Below are positions 33,424 through 42,595 of a DNA stretch of 64,000 nucleotides, in pieces. Position 1 is the first letter of the stretch; every line of letters begins with the position of its first letter. Location: NCBI RefSeq assembly GCF_038396785.1, contig NZ_CP151087.1, positions 3,534,001-3,598,000 of the forward strand. Direction: 5' to 3'. The stretch is from Sphingobacterium thalpophilum (GTDB taxonomy: Bacteria > Bacteroidota > Bacteroidia > Sphingobacteriales > Sphingobacteriaceae). Below the pieces are notes generated by a model. That model was not told where the DNA came from and ran no database searches. It saw only the letters and a list, made by a program, of their open reading frames with translations. The position numbers were made by a program, and so were the translations under genes.

Positions 33424-34129
33424 AGGTATCGTCTTAAAAACAACCAACTATTCGGAAAGTAGCCTTGTGGTACAGCTCTACACCGAACAGTTTGGCATGC
33501 AATCTTATCTCATTACCGGCGCAAGGAAGCCTAAAGCAAAGATCAAGGCCAATATCCTTCAACCCTTACATTTATTAGAGATTGTCGCTACTCATAAAGA
33601 TAATGGATCATTACAGCGGATTGCCGAAGCTCGTCAGGTCCCTGTCCTGCAAGAAATTCCTTATGATATTGTCAAAAGCTCCCTCGCTCTTTTTCTGAAT
33701 GAAATACTCTATAAAATTCTGAAGGAACAGGAAAACGACCCCTACCTTTTTGAATTCATCCACCAATCTATCCGTTGGCTGGATGAAACGCATTTAAATC
33801 TGGCCAATTTTCATCTTGTTTTTTTAATCAAGCTAACCCGTTTTCTCGGGTTTTATCCGGCTGAATCTAAGCAGGCCCACCCTTATTTTAATCTCCATGA
33901 AGCGACCTTCTCCAATAGCCTTCCTGAACATCCGCTTGTATTACAGGAACCACATACGTCTATTTTCAGAAATTTAATCGAATCCGAATATTCGAATTGC
34001 GACCGCATCAAAATGAGCAGTTCTGATCGACAATTCCTACTGGAAAAAGTGCTCGACTTTTATCGTCTCCACCGCACAAATTTTAAAGAAATAAAATCGC
34101 TCTATATACTCGAAGAGATCTTTAGATAA
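33407..34129 (+). CDS. recO: DNA repair protein RecO
   Basis: The start at 33407 (MLNKTRGIVLKTTNYSESS) gives 240 aa. It has an N-terminal OB fold with LVVQLYTEQFGMQSYLITGARK, then the helical RecO domain with LFLNEILYKILKEQENDPYLF and LVFLIKLTRFLGFYPAES. The zinc-finger Cys of many RecO proteins are missing, as is usual in Bacteroidota. RecO loads RecA with RecR and anneals SSB-coated strands. Confidence 0.92.
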   Translation: MLNKTRGIVLKTTNYSESSLVVQLYTEQFGMQSYLITGARKPKAKIKANILQPLHLLEIVATHKDNGSLQRIAEARQVPVLQEIPYDIVKSSLALFLNEILYKILKEQENDPYLFEFIHQSIRWLDETHLNLANFHLVFLIKLTRFLGFYPAESKQAHPYFNLHEATFSNSLPEHPLVLQEPHTSIFRNLIESEYSNCDRIKMSSSDRQFLLEKVLDFYRLHRTNFKEIKSLYILEEIFR

Positions 34130-34368
34130 ATAATTTCAGCTTTCTATTTAAAAGGTTCAATAGGCGCCCCTTGGATAACGGGGAATAAATATCTCCGGTG
34201 AAACGTAAAACAACCTAAACAAAAAACAGGGCAAACACAGCGCTGGCAATCAACCACTTGCTAACATAAATTATCCTCCCAGATAAATTCTTGGTACATT
34301 TATTGTAACAAAACTGAAATAACATTTGGTTTACTAACATCATTTTCACCTAAAAAAGTATTAAAGAT

Positions 34369-34857
34369 ATGGAACTTAAAGAAAACTTTTTAAAGGTTGT
34401 TCGAGACAACTATGCCAACTTTGAAGGAAGAGCCCGCCGAAAGGAATATTGGATGTTTTTCCTTGCAAATCTTATCATTAGCGCAGTATTTGGAATACTG
34501 GGACAAATTGCAAGCTTATTTACGTATGTCTCAGGATTAGTAAGTTTAGCTTTACTAATTCCAGGGATAGCCGTTACGGTCCGAAGACTACATGACACCA
34601 ATAAATCAGGCTGGTTTATATTAGTCGCCTTGATTCCATTTATTGGTTGGATCTATCTGCTTTACCTATTGGTTTTGGAAGGTGACAAGGCTTCAAATCA
34701 ATATGGTCCAGACCCCAAGGCGATTGAAAACGGCTCAAATCATCCCTTTAATCAAAGCCAAGATCCTTTTGGTTCTTCTCGGCCACAGGATCCATTCGGA
34801 AGTTCACAACCGTCAAATCCTGCGCCACCAGCTCCGGATAAAGATCCTTTTGCTTAA
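34369..34857 (+). CDS. DUF805 membrane protein with DPFG-rich tail
   Basis: This 162-aa protein is in the DUF805 family: FEGRARRKEYWMFFLANLI, a helix, ALLIPGIAVTVRRLHDTNKSGW and a last membrane segment around FIGWIYLLYLLVLEGDKASNQYGPD. It has four hydrophobic segments. After residue 120 a disordered tail carries three DPFG/DPFA repeats and prolines. The role is unknown; DUF805 proteins often occur with stress-linked inner-membrane proteins. It is monocistronic, ending in a strong terminator. Confidence 0.88.
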   Translation: MELKENFLKVVRDNYANFEGRARRKEYWMFFLANLIISAVFGILGQIASLFTYVSGLVSLALLIPGIAVTVRRLHDTNKSGWFILVALIPFIGWIYLLYLLVLEGDKASNQYGPDPKAIENGSNHPFNQSQDPFGSSRPQDPFGSSQPSNPAPPAPDKDPFA

Positions 34858-34870
34858 GGATAGCCCATAT

Positions 34871-34906
34871 AAAAAGCGCTTTCACAAAATTGTGAAAGCG
34901 CTTTTT
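34871..34906. terminator. Strong bidirectional terminator
   Basis: A 17-bp perfect stem (34871-34887 with 34890-34906), 2-nt loop, flanking A and T runs. Confidence 0.9.
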
Positions 34907-35001
34907 ATTTAAATTCTATTTTTGATCTTTCCCGATCAACTAACGAAAATTCACCGCCCTAGGAATGGTAACGGATTTGATTCTCTAGCATCCAACTAGA
35001 A

Positions 35002-35199
35002 TTAATGTCTGTGTTTTTTCTTTTGTTGCCCGGGAGCAAAATCGCGAGCAGACTGCTCTCCATAGTATTTCTTAGCCTGACCTGGCGGCATTTTTTTCGG
35101 ACCTCGCCCATGCCTATGCCCATGGTGGTGAGTGGAATAACATGCCGACATGGAAACCGCTATGACAATAGAAAGAACCAATAACAAAGTGCGTTTCAT
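35002..35199 (-). CDS. Small His-rich lipoprotein
   Basis: The start at 35199 (MKRTLLLVLSIVIAV) gives 65 aa. The signal ends in lipobox MSAC. The mature part is HHHGHRHG-rich, then PPGQAKKYYGEQSARDFAPG and a KKKHRH end, so it may bind metal (inference). Close relatives are common in Bacteroidota and are sometimes labelled quinol oxidase subunit, without clear support. An 11-base C tract lies 68 nt upstream of the ATG and could affect its expression. Confidence 0.75.
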   Translation of the reverse strand: MKRTLLLVLSIVIAVSMSACYSTHHHGHRHGRGPKKMPPGQAKKYYGEQSARDFAPGQQKKKHRH

Positions 35200-35266
35200 C
35201 TTAATCTCCATATTTTAAACACTTCATTACAATTATCAGTCCAAAATGTTTAACCGACCATAACAA

Positions 35267-35277
35267 CCCCCCCCCCC
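35267..35277. repeat. C11 homopolymer tract
   Basis: Eleven C's in a row in an AT-rich intergenic region, 68 bp upstream of the His-rich lipoprotein ATG and between it and cspA. Such tracts are prone to slippage. Confidence 0.8.
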
Positions 35278-35346
35278 GCATCTACTCTTTGGAATTGCCA
35301 ATGCTAAAGGATAATATCAAACCTGGCTCATAAAATACAACTGCAT

Positions 35347-35378
35347 AAAAAAGCCCATGCTGTTCGCATAGGCCTTTT
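35347..35378 (-). terminator. Terminator of the cold-shock gene
   Basis: An imperfect stem around GCCcATGC / GCATaGGC, two mismatches, with A's before it (minus-strand T-tail). Confidence 0.55.
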
Positions 35379-35403
35379 CACAATAAATATATCTTGAATC
35401 TAA

Positions 35404-35595
35404 TTAGATAACTCTTACATTTACCGCATTAAGACCTTTACGGCCTTGTTCAACTTCGTAAGATACATTGTCATTCTCACGAACTTTGTCTACTAATCCA
35501 GAAACGTGAACAAAAATTTCGCTCTCGCCTGAGTTAGGGATGATGAAACCGAAACCTTTGGTCTCATTAAAGAATTTTACTTTACCTTCTTGCAT
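35404..35595 (-). CDS. Cold-shock protein (CspA family)
   Basis: This 63-aa single cold-shock domain starts MQEGKVKFFNETKGFGFI, with RNP1 KGFGFI and RNP2-like EIFVHVSGL. It is an RNA chaperone that binds single strands. The first position of typical RNP1 (KGFGFI) is intact. A long AT-rich leader precedes it. It is monocistronic. Confidence 0.95.
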   Translation of the reverse strand: MQEGKVKFFNETKGFGFIIPNSGESEIFVHVSGLVDKVRENDNVSYEVEQGRKGLNAVNVRVI

Positions 35596-35757
35596 GGCAC
35601 TATATTATTAATTTCCCTAAAGGTAGAGAAATAAAATCAAAAATCTTAACCTTTTTATTTTTTTTATCCGTTAAACTTTTTCATCAACTTTGGCTCCAAT
35701 CTTGTAGCAATGCGATAATGGCAATCGTATTATTATAAAAAGTTAAAGACGAAAAAT

Positions 35758-36474
35758 ATGAAAAAAATACTATTAGGACTTGCCTTTTTAGGTTTTATGA
35801 CTCAACTAAACGCGCAACAAATGGTTAATAAAGAATTTGTATCTACGGTAGGCCGTGCAGAAGAAGAAGTAACACCAGATATTATCTATATTGATGTTAC
35901 CCTAAAAGAGTTTTATGAGAACGGTAACACGAAGAAAAAGGCCGCAATAGAAAAGCTAGAAAAAGATCTGTTCGATTCGGCGACAAAAGCGGGTGTAAAA
36001 AAAGAAGATTTTACCATCCAGAATATCTGGAGCTATAATGTTCCGGATAAAAAGAAAAAAGACACCGATATCTTGCTCTCCAGACAATACCGTATTAAGG
36101 TAACCAACTTGAACAATTTGGGCCAACTATTAGACGGTGTTGACAAAGCCGGTATCCAAAGCACCTATATTAGCGAATATGATTATTCAAAGAAAAAGGA
36201 GTTGGAAAAAAGTTTAAAAACCAAGGCGGTATTGGATGCAAAAGTCAATGCTCAAATTTTGGCAGAAGCCGCAGGCCAAAAAATTGGTAAAGCGATCGTA
36301 TTATCTGAAACACCACAACAAATTATATTTGGCGTACAACCGATGATGCGTAATGCCATGTATAAAGGTGCTATGGCCGAAGCAGCAGACAGCGCTGGTG
36401 ACAGTGGGTTAGATTTAAATATCAGACCGATGAAAGTTACGAGTGAAATCAGCGCTTCATTTGAGTTATTGTAA
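35758..36474 (+). CDS. SIMPL-domain (DUF541) periplasmic protein
   Basis: This 238-aa protein has a signal peptide (MKKILLGLAFLGFM..., cleavage after NAQ). The DUF541/SIMPL domain starts with EFVSTVGRAEEEVTPDIIYI and continues with FTIQNIWSYN, RQYRIKVTNLNNLGQLLDGV and an alanine-rich helix AKVNAQILAEAAGQKIGKAI. Homologues (e.g. E. coli YggE) reduce oxidative stress by unknown means. The gene is 2 nt from the next (DUF4112), so the two likely form an operon. Confidence 0.88.
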   Translation: MKKILLGLAFLGFMTQLNAQQMVNKEFVSTVGRAEEEVTPDIIYIDVTLKEFYENGNTKKKAAIEKLEKDLFDSATKAGVKKEDFTIQNIWSYNVPDKKKKDTDILLSRQYRIKVTNLNNLGQLLDGVDKAGIQSTYISEYDYSKKKELEKSLKTKAVLDAKVNAQILAEAAGQKIGKAIVLSETPQQIIFGVQPMMRNAMYKGAMAEAADSAGDSGLDLNIRPMKVTSEISASFELL

Positions 36475-36476
36475 TC

Positions 36477-36968
36477 ATGCATAGGGAAAAAACTCCAGCA
36501 GATAAATTAAAACAAATTGACCAAGATTTCGGTTGGATTGACCGAATATCTTGGTTAATGGATAATCAATTCAAGATTGGAAACTTTCGCTTCGGACTTG
36601 ATCCAGTCTTGAATCTCATCCCCTTAGGTGGCGCGATAGCGGGCTTCGGAACCTCTCTGGTTCTTGTCATAGCCATGTGGCGTAACGGCGCCAGTCCAAA
36701 ATTAGTCATACGCATGTTACTCAATATCTCGATTGATGCTGTTTTGGGTAGCATTCCTTTCCTCGGAAACCTGCTCGATTTTTTTAGCAAAGCCAACGAA
36801 AAGAATATCAAATTACTCAGACAACATTATTATGAAGGAAAACATACGGGTTCAGGTATCGGAATCGTCATCAGTATCCTGATTGTCTTTTTCCTGCTCA
36901 TCGCTGTAACATTGTATCTTATTTGGACATTATTCTCCTGGGCTTTTTCGCTGCTGAATGGTATCTAA
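36477..36968 (+). CDS. DUF4112 membrane protein
   Basis: This 163-aa protein has the DUF4112 pattern WLMDNQFKIGNFRFGLDPVL, then LIPLGGAIAGFGTSLVLVIA, SIDAVLGSIPFLGNLLDFFSKAN and a last hydrophobic helix (about 128-155). It is an inner-membrane protein of unknown function. It is coupled to the SIMPL gene upstream (2 nt gap). Confidence 0.85.
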   Translation: MHREKTPADKLKQIDQDFGWIDRISWLMDNQFKIGNFRFGLDPVLNLIPLGGAIAGFGTSLVLVIAMWRNGASPKLVIRMLLNISIDAVLGSIPFLGNLLDFFSKANEKNIKLLRQHYYEGKHTGSGIGIVISILIVFFLLIAVTLYLIWTLFSWAFSLLNGI

Positions 36969-37113
36969 TGCCAACAATTCCTGTCATTCTCCCACTAAGA
37001 TGGAATCCTGGGTATTTCAGGGGAAACAATGCGCTATATCTAATATCTATTTAATAATTTTGATGTCGATAGTCATCCCGTTATGACATCCAAAACTTAA
37101 TCTCGAATTTAAA

Positions 37114-37482
37114 ATGAGTAAAAAAAGAATATTTGCACTGATTTTGATCGTCGTCATGCTGGCCGCAATTTTGACTAACCCAAGCAAAGAGGAACACGAA
37201 AAGGTTGTACGCGCGAAAGCTGAACAGCTATTGAAAAGCCAGCTTCATGCGAAAGATCAAGAGTTTTTCGGATTGGGGATGCAGCTCTTCGGAAATGACA
37301 TCGTCGATAAATTTATCCAAAGTTCCGTTGTGGTAGACAACTACTATTTGTTTTCGCTAACCAAAATAAAATGGCAGGGTACAGAACAGATTATCGGTGG
37401 CGGAGCTTTTAAATACATCTGGCTGAGCCCAAAAATTGATGAAAAGGCCGACGAAATTATTGCTGCATTGAAAAAGATTTAA
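37114..37482 (+). CDS. DUF4359-like membrane-anchored protein
   Basis: This 122-aa protein has an N-terminal hydrophobic anchor (residues about 6-21), immediately followed by NPSKEEHEKVVRAKAEQLL, as in DUF4359. The rest (GMQLFGNDIVDKFIQSSVVVDNYYLFSL, then GGGAFKYIWL) is a small soluble domain. The function is unknown. It is 1 nt upstream of truC (TAAcATG), so it is co-translated with it. Confidence 0.72.
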   Translation: MSKKRIFALILIVVMLAAILTNPSKEEHEKVVRAKAEQLLKSQLHAKDQEFFGLGMQLFGNDIVDKFIQSSVVVDNYYLFSLTKIKWQGTEQIIGGGAFKYIWLSPKIDEKADEIIAALKKI

Positions 37483-37483
37483 C

Positions 37484-38176
37484 ATGCCTTTAGAAATACT
37501 TTATCAAGACGAATCCATCGTTGCAATCAATAAACCACATGGACTATTGGTGCACCGATCTGCTATTGCGCGCGATGCTTCAGCGTTTGCCCTACAGCTC
37601 CTTCGGGACCAATTAGGAAAAACCGTTTATCCCGCACATCGTTTGGACCGGAAGACCGGAGGCATTCTGTTATTTTCATTAAATAAGGAGACGGACCAAT
37701 ACTTACAAAAAAGTTTTCAGGAGCGTAAGATCGACAAAAAATACCTCGCTGTTCTGAGGGGCTTCGCGCCAGCAGAAGGCCTGATTGACTATCCCTTAAA
37801 AAGGGACGATGGCACCGTTCAGGAAGCACAAACATCTTTTCGCTTACTTGCTCAAGGCGAGTTGGCCGTTCCCTTCGGAAAATTTCCGACAGCACGATAC
37901 AGTCTCGTCGAAGCCAACCCAATTACAGGTCGTATGCATCAGTTACGTCGCCATTTTGCGCATATCTTTCATCCCATTATCGGCGATCGCCCGCATGGAT
38001 GCAATAAACAAAACAAGTTCTGGAAAGAAGCCTACCAAATGGATACCATGCTATTGCATGCCTCGGAACTGACCTTTAAACATCCTTTATCGGGCGAAGA
38101 CGTTCATATCAAAGCACCCCTACAACCCGATTTCATCCGGGTATTGGAAATATTAAATCTCAACGCGATATGTTAA
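37484..38176 (+). CDS. truC: tRNA pseudouridine synthase TruC-like
   Basis: This 230-aa protein is in the RluA/TruC family. The catalytic Asp lies in AHRLDRKTGGILLF (about 53-66). The TruC-type ITGRMHQLRRHFAHIFHPIIGD (about 147-168) and HGCNKQNKFW follow. No S4 domain is present, which fits TruC (uridine 65 of tRNA) rather than RluC/D. It overlaps the next gene by 7 nt. Confidence 0.88.
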   Translation: MPLEILYQDESIVAINKPHGLLVHRSAIARDASAFALQLLRDQLGKTVYPAHRLDRKTGGILLFSLNKETDQYLQKSFQERKIDKKYLAVLRGFAPAEGLIDYPLKRDDGTVQEAQTSFRLLAQGELAVPFGKFPTARYSLVEANPITGRMHQLRRHFAHIFHPIIGDRPHGCNKQNKFWKEAYQMDTMLLHASELTFKHPLSGEDVHIKAPLQPDFIRVLEILNLNAIC

Positions 38177-38988
38177 AATTGATTCTCGAAGCCTTTATCA
38201 GCATATCCGGTATTACCGCAGCTTCTGGTATTGTCTATCAGGATAGGCAAATCCATATCGTTTCTGACAATAGCAATTATATCTACAGCTATAGTATCAC
38301 AGACCAAAAGTTGTCTAAAACGGCACTACGCCAGTCTGATCCGATGGAGAATAGGGCTAAAGCAGCTAAAATGGATTTGGAATCGATCACTTTCGATGGA
38401 AGCCGCTATTATCTTTATGGCTCTGGTTCTACCCCAAACAGAAACACTCGTTTTATTTGGGACGGCAAAACAGTCCTTCAGGAAGACTACAGTAACATCT
38501 ATTCTTCCTTAATGGAGAAATTCAATATTTCCAAAGAAGACTTCAATATTGAAGGCGTAGTTCATTTAAAAGATAAGATCTTATTTTTTAACCGGGGAAA
38601 TGGCCCTAAAGGCATAAATGCCATTTTAGAGTATCATCCGCTTGCTGCCGAACAATCCCGCTGTATCCCGATTGAACTACCCAAGCTCAATGGCATATCG
38701 ACAGGTTTCTCAGATGCGACCCTGGTTGGAAATGAAATCTATTTTATTGCTACCGCCGAAAATGCAAAATCGACTTATCTGGATGGAGAGATCAGTGGTT
38801 CCCTCCTTGGAAAAATACCTTCCGATCTTTCCGGCAAACCCGAGACATTCGAAATTCCCGAAAAGCATAAATTTGAAGGAATCACATTGAAAGAGGAAAC
38901 TGCCCATGGCCTAATTTTCCTACTATGTGAAGATACCGATAGCGAAGATAATCATATGACCATCTATTCGCTCCGGGTAAGCAATTAA
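38170..38988 (+). CDS. Beta-propeller-like protein, DUF6929-like
   Basis: This 272-aa protein has repeated strand patterns: SGIVYQDRQIHIVSDNSNY, KMDLESITFDGSRYYLYGSG, EGVVHLKDKILFFNRGNG, SDATLVGNEIYFIATAEN and EGITLKEETAHGLIFLLCED, consistent with a propeller. I believe it fits the DUF6929 group, but only with moderate certainty. No clear signal peptide: the N-terminus is only weakly hydrophobic. It overlaps truC by 7 nt, so it is translationally coupled. Confidence 0.65.
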   Translation: MLKLILEAFISISGITAASGIVYQDRQIHIVSDNSNYIYSYSITDQKLSKTALRQSDPMENRAKAAKMDLESITFDGSRYYLYGSGSTPNRNTRFIWDGKTVLQEDYSNIYSSLMEKFNISKEDFNIEGVVHLKDKILFFNRGNGPKGINAILEYHPLAAEQSRCIPIELPKLNGISTGFSDATLVGNEIYFIATAENAKSTYLDGEISGSLLGKIPSDLSGKPETFEIPEKHKFEGITLKEETAHGLIFLLCEDTDSEDNHMTIYSLRVSN

Positions 38989-39068
38989 ATCGATTGTTCT
39001 AAAATGGATTCACCGTGAGGAATCACGTATATTTTATTAAATTTGTAGCTGATTAAAACTTAATTTTT

Positions 39069-40151
39069 ATGTTAAAAAATACTGCCCTTTCGGAGACGCA
39101 CATTGCTTTAGGAGCAAAAATGGTTCCCTTTGCAGGCTTCAACATGCCCGTACAATACACAGGCATCAATGATGAGCACGAAACAGTTCGCACAGGTGTA
39201 GGAGTTTTTGATGTAAGCCACATGGGTGAATTCATCCTAAAAGGTGAAAAAGCCTTGGATCTACTTCAAAAAATATCTTCCAATGATGTGTCAAAATTAT
39301 ACGATGGCAAAGTTCAATATGCTTATATCCCCAATGAAACTGGCGGTGTAGTTGATGACTTCCTAACATACCGTATAGACGATAAGACATATTTTTTGGT
39401 TGTGAATGCGTCAAATATTGAGAAAGACTGGAACTGGATCTCCAAGTACAATACAGATGGTGTGGAGATGAAGAATATCTCTGATCAAACCTCTTTATTT
39501 GCGGTACAGGGTCCTAAGGCTGCTGATGCACTTCAATCGCTTACAGATATCGAATTAGCTCCAATGGAATACTATACCTTTGCAAAAGGTACATTTGCGG
39601 GTGTAGAAAATGTATTGGTTTCTGCAACAGGATATACTGGCGCTGGAGGTTTTGAAATATATGTAGCCAATGAAGATGCCCAAAAAGTATGGGATGCTAT
39701 TTTTGAAGCAGGTAAAGCTTATGGAATCAAACCAATTGGTTTAGGTGCCCGTGATACTTTACGTCTAGAAATGGGTTTCTGCCTGTACGGAAATGATATC
39801 GACGATAATACGTCCCCCTTAGAAGGCGGTTTGGGCTGGGTAACGAAGTTTACAAAAGACTTTGTGAATTCTGCGGCGCTTAAAGCGGAAAAAGAAGCTG
39901 GTCTAAAGAAAAAGCTTGTTGGTTTCGAAATGATTGACAGAGGCATTCCTCGTCATGATTACGAAATCGTTGATGCTGATGGAAATGTAATTGGACGTGT
40001 TACTTCGGGAACGCAATCACCAACATTGAAAAAATCAATCGGTTTGGGTTATGTGGATACAGCTTTTTCAAAAGACGGCACCGAGATCTTTATTCTGATC
40101 CGCAATCAAAAAATAAAAGCAAAAGTAACAAAACCACCATTTGTGAAGTAA
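39069..40151 (+). CDS. gcvT: Aminomethyltransferase (glycine cleavage T-protein)
   Basis: This 360-aa protein is full length: [16 protein letters not shown] (about 20-35), [13 protein letters not shown] with the folate-pocket region, [33 protein letters not shown] and the C-terminal [15 protein letters not shown]-type block. It transfers the methylene group from H-protein-bound aminomethyl to tetrahydrofolate. GcvP is 17 kb away on the other strand. It is monocistronic, ending in a strong bidirectional terminator. Confidence 0.97.
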   Translation: MLKNTALSETHIALGAKMVPFAGFNMPVQYTGINDEHETVRTGVGVFDVSHMGEFILKGEKALDLLQKISSNDVSKLYDGKVQYAYIPNETGGVVDDFLTYRIDDKTYFLVVNASNIEKDWNWISKYNTDGVEMKNISDQTSLFAVQGPKAADALQSLTDIELAPMEYYTFAKGTFAGVENVLVSATGYTGAGGFEIYVANEDAQKVWDAIFEAGKAYGIKPIGLGARDTLRLEMGFCLYGNDIDDNTSPLEGGLGWVTKFTKDFVNSAALKAEKEAGLKKKLVGFEMIDRGIPRHDYEIVDADGNVIGRVTSGTQSPTLKKSIGLGYVDTAFSKDGTEIFILIRNQKIKAKVTKPPFVK

Positions 40152-40153
40152 TA

Positions 40154-40184
40154 AAAAAAGCCTGCTTAAAGCAGGCTTTTTTTA
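40154..40184. terminator. Bidirectional terminator between gcvT and the membrane-protein operon
   Basis: GCCTGCTT and AAGCAGGC (40161-40168, 40170-40177) with A and T runs either side. It ends right next to the minus-strand stop codon at 40185. Confidence 0.85.
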
Positions 40185-40415
40185 TTACTTCTTCTTTTGT
40201 TTTGTAGTAGGTTGCTGTTTACCGCTTTCTTTTTGTTGAATAAGCGATCGAACGCGTTTACTTAAAACAACGCGGAGGTAGATCAAAACCACCAAAAAGG
40301 CGATGGATAATCCCGTTACCAACATGTTGCCGGCCTTATACCCTTCGAAACCACTGTAAATTAAAAATACAATAGCCAAACTCAACACTATATTTAGAAA
40401 AAAATACTTTAACAT
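40185..40415 (-). CDS. Small membrane protein, 76 aa
   Basis: Two hydrophobic helices (residues 4-20 and about 33-50) and a basic tail rich in K/Q (ESGKQQPTTKQKKK). No known family. It is the last gene of a three-gene unit with 1-bp gaps (rhodanese, 99-aa membrane protein, this one). Confidence 0.72.
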   Translation of the reverse strand: MLKYFFLNIVLSLAIVFLIYSGFEGYKAGNMLVTGLSIAFLVVLIYLRVVLSKRVRSLIQQKESGKQQPTTKQKKK

Positions 40416-40416
40416 A

Positions 40417-40716
40417 TTACTTTTTTATTAATCCCAATACCCGTTGTCTCCATCCTCCAAAGAAATAGAATGCTCCCCCAACAATGTTTAATAAAACGAT
40501 CGTCAAAGCCATCAGCATCCTTTCTGTGTTAGAAATTGTCCTCGAAAGCATGATTTCCCGTAGAACCAATATTACCCATAGGAGAGACAATAGAATGGAA
40601 AGGCTACCTAATATGGGGAATATACCAAGGTTAAATAATCGCACTAAAATAGCTACGCTATAAAAAGCAAGACTAAACAAGAAAGCTTGCTTAGTCTGAT
40701 GCTCCAAATTCTTCAT
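40417..40716 (-). CDS. Small membrane protein, 99 aa
   Basis: Three hydrophobic segments (about 13-30, 33-53 and 67-87), ending RQRVLGLIKK. The family is not recognised. It sits 1 bp after the rhodanese gene and 1 bp before the next gene, which argues for translational coupling. Confidence 0.7.
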   Translation of the reverse strand: MKNLEHQTKQAFLFSLAFYSVAILVRLFNLGIFPILGSLSILLSLLWVILVLREIMLSRTISNTERMLMALTIVLLNIVGGAFYFFGGWRQRVLGLIKK

Positions 40717-40717
40717 C

Positions 40718-41038
40718 TTAATAAACGTCTAACTCTGGATCGATTTCCTCTTTCCAAGCTAAAATTCCGCCTTTTAAGTTTGCAAGATTGTCAAAACCCT
40801 GTTGTTCTAATAACATAATCGCCTGTGCAGAACGTTTTCCAGAACGACATTGTACGATAACAGGTTTATCTTTCGCAATCTTATCCGCTTCGATCAATAT
40901 ACCTGAAAGTGGAATATTCAATCCATTTAAATTTGATACTTCATACTCAAAGGATTCACGAACGTCTATCAACTGAAAATCTTCGTTGTTATCGATTTTA
41001 TTCTTTAATTCTTGTACAGATACTTCTTTCATTTTCAA
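40718..41038 (-). CDS. Rhodanese-like domain protein
   Basis: This 106-aa single-domain rhodanese has the N-terminal NEDFQLIDVRESFEYEVSN (about 18-36) and the active-site loop VIVQCRSGKRS (Cys near 77), with a typical six-residue CxxGxR loop. It would carry persulfide sulfur, or sense it. It is probably the first gene of an operon with two small membrane proteins, which may be its partner or channel (inference). Confidence 0.92.
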   Translation of the reverse strand: MKMKEVSVQELKNKIDNNEDFQLIDVRESFEYEVSNLNGLNIPLSGILIEADKIAKDKPVIVQCRSGKRSAQAIMLLEQQGFDNLANLKGGILAWKEEIDPELDVY

Positions 41039-41290
41039 ACAATTTAATAGTCAAATATACTACATTTTTTCCGAAAGTGTTCGCTTTCATGGATGCTCAA
41101 AATCAGTCATTGTTCGTGAGAATAGTATAAAAAATACTTCAATTTTTAGTGTATTAACGGCGTTAGAAATGCTAGACGGGTTTTCCCTATCTTCGCATCA
41201 TTTTATCTGGATCATTTTAGGAAGTTTTTTGCATGCACAATTCGCTTGTAGAATTTTCCTTATCTTCACCCAGACTTTACTAAGCTTTAT

Positions 41291-42595
41291 ATGAATTCAA
41301 TACCTAAAATTATACTGTCTATATCTTTACTAGCACTCTCGGCAGTAACTTATGGACAGCAAGTCATTTCCGCACAGGAACGCCAAGATGTGAGCCGTAT
41401 ACTCAATACCTTAGCCGCCGACGATATGCGCGGTAGGTCTGCGCTGACAAAAGACATCGAACCTGCTGCAGATTTTATCGCTGCTGAAATGAAGAGAATA
41501 GGCCTTACCCCCTACGCAGAACAAAATTATAGGCAAACATTCCAATTGGATAAAATCTCTCCGATAAGTAAATCAGCAACCATCAATAAGCAGATTATTG
41601 CAGCTGACCATATTATTTCACTTGGAAATCACGTGGATTTACAGTGGGATAATCAAAGTAGCCTTAACATCGTCGAAATAAAATCGGGCGATGATTTTGC
41701 GAAAGTATTTAGAGAACATTCACTGGCCAAAGAAAATACACTGGTCTTGGTAGATCCTTCCTTTGAAAGCTATTTTGTACGTTTTGGTCAAATGCTCAAC
41801 GCACCAAAATTTATAGAGGAATCCACCAAACAAAAACCATCGATTGTCTACCTTTTGACAGCGGAAAAGCCCAAAACATTTCAAATTCATATTGAACGGA
41901 AACTTCAAAATTTCCCCTTGTTTAATGTGGCGGGAATTATTCCTGGCAAAAGTAAACCCAACGAATACGTCATCTTTTCGGGACATTACGATCATATTGG
42001 CATTCTTCCGGCAGTAGGCCAAGATTCTATTGCCAACGGAGCCGATGATGATGCCTCGGGCGTAACAGCGATGTTGACCCTGGCAGATTACTACAAAAAA
42101 CAGAATAAAAATGAAAGGACCCTTATTTTTGTCGCCTTTACCGCAGAAGAGCTTGGCATGTATGGCTCAAAATATTTTTCCAACCATATCAATGCGGACC
42201 AGGTAGTCGCGATGATCAATATGGAAATGATTGGAAAAGATTCAAAATTCGGCCCCAATACGGTATATATCACGGGATATGATCAATCCAATCTGGGCGA
42301 ATTGATGCAGGAGAATCTGAAAAATACAACCTTCAAATTCTACCCAGATCCTTATACCAAACAAAATCTGTTTTATCGAAGCGACAATGCAGTATTAGCG
42401 GCCAAGGGAGTTCCGGCACATTCGTTCTCAACCTCTCAAATGGACAAGGATGAATACTACCACACCGTAAAGGATGAGGTATCTACGCTAAACGTTCAGA
42501 ACATTATTTCCAGTATAGAAGCTATCGCGATAGGTACCTCGGGAATTGTAGAAGGCAGACAAACACCTTCCCGCGTCGAAAAACTAAAAGATTAA
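41291..42595 (+). CDS. M28 family metallopeptidase, secreted
   Basis: This 434-aa protein has a signal peptide (about 1-21, ending TYGQ). The PA-like insert region (about 100-190) precedes the M28 catalytic core: FSGHYDHIGI (first Zn His), NGADDDASGVTAMLTLADYY (bridging Asp), FTAEELGMYGSKYF (catalytic and metal Glu), MINMEMIG and the last Zn-ligand region SHSFSTSQMDKDEYYHTV. It is an aminopeptidase-type zinc enzyme in the periplasm or outside. Its 3' end overlaps the convergent GNAT gene by 4 nt. Confidence 0.9.
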   Translation: MNSIPKIILSISLLALSAVTYGQQVISAQERQDVSRILNTLAADDMRGRSALTKDIEPAADFIAAEMKRIGLTPYAEQNYRQTFQLDKISPISKSATINKQIIAADHIISLGNHVDLQWDNQSSLNIVEIKSGDDFAKVFREHSLAKENTLVLVDPSFESYFVRFGQMLNAPKFIEESTKQKPSIVYLLTAEKPKTFQIHIERKLQNFPLFNVAGIIPGKSKPNEYVIFSGHYDHIGILPAVGQDSIANGADDDASGVTAMLTLADYYKKQNKNERTLIFVAFTAEELGMYGSKYFSNHINADQVVAMINMEMIGKDSKFGPNTVYITGYDQSNLGELMQENLKNTTFKFYPDPYTKQNLFYRSDNAVLAAKGVPAHSFSTSQMDKDEYYHTVKDEVSTLNVQNIISSIEAIAIGTSGIVEGRQTPSRVEKLKD

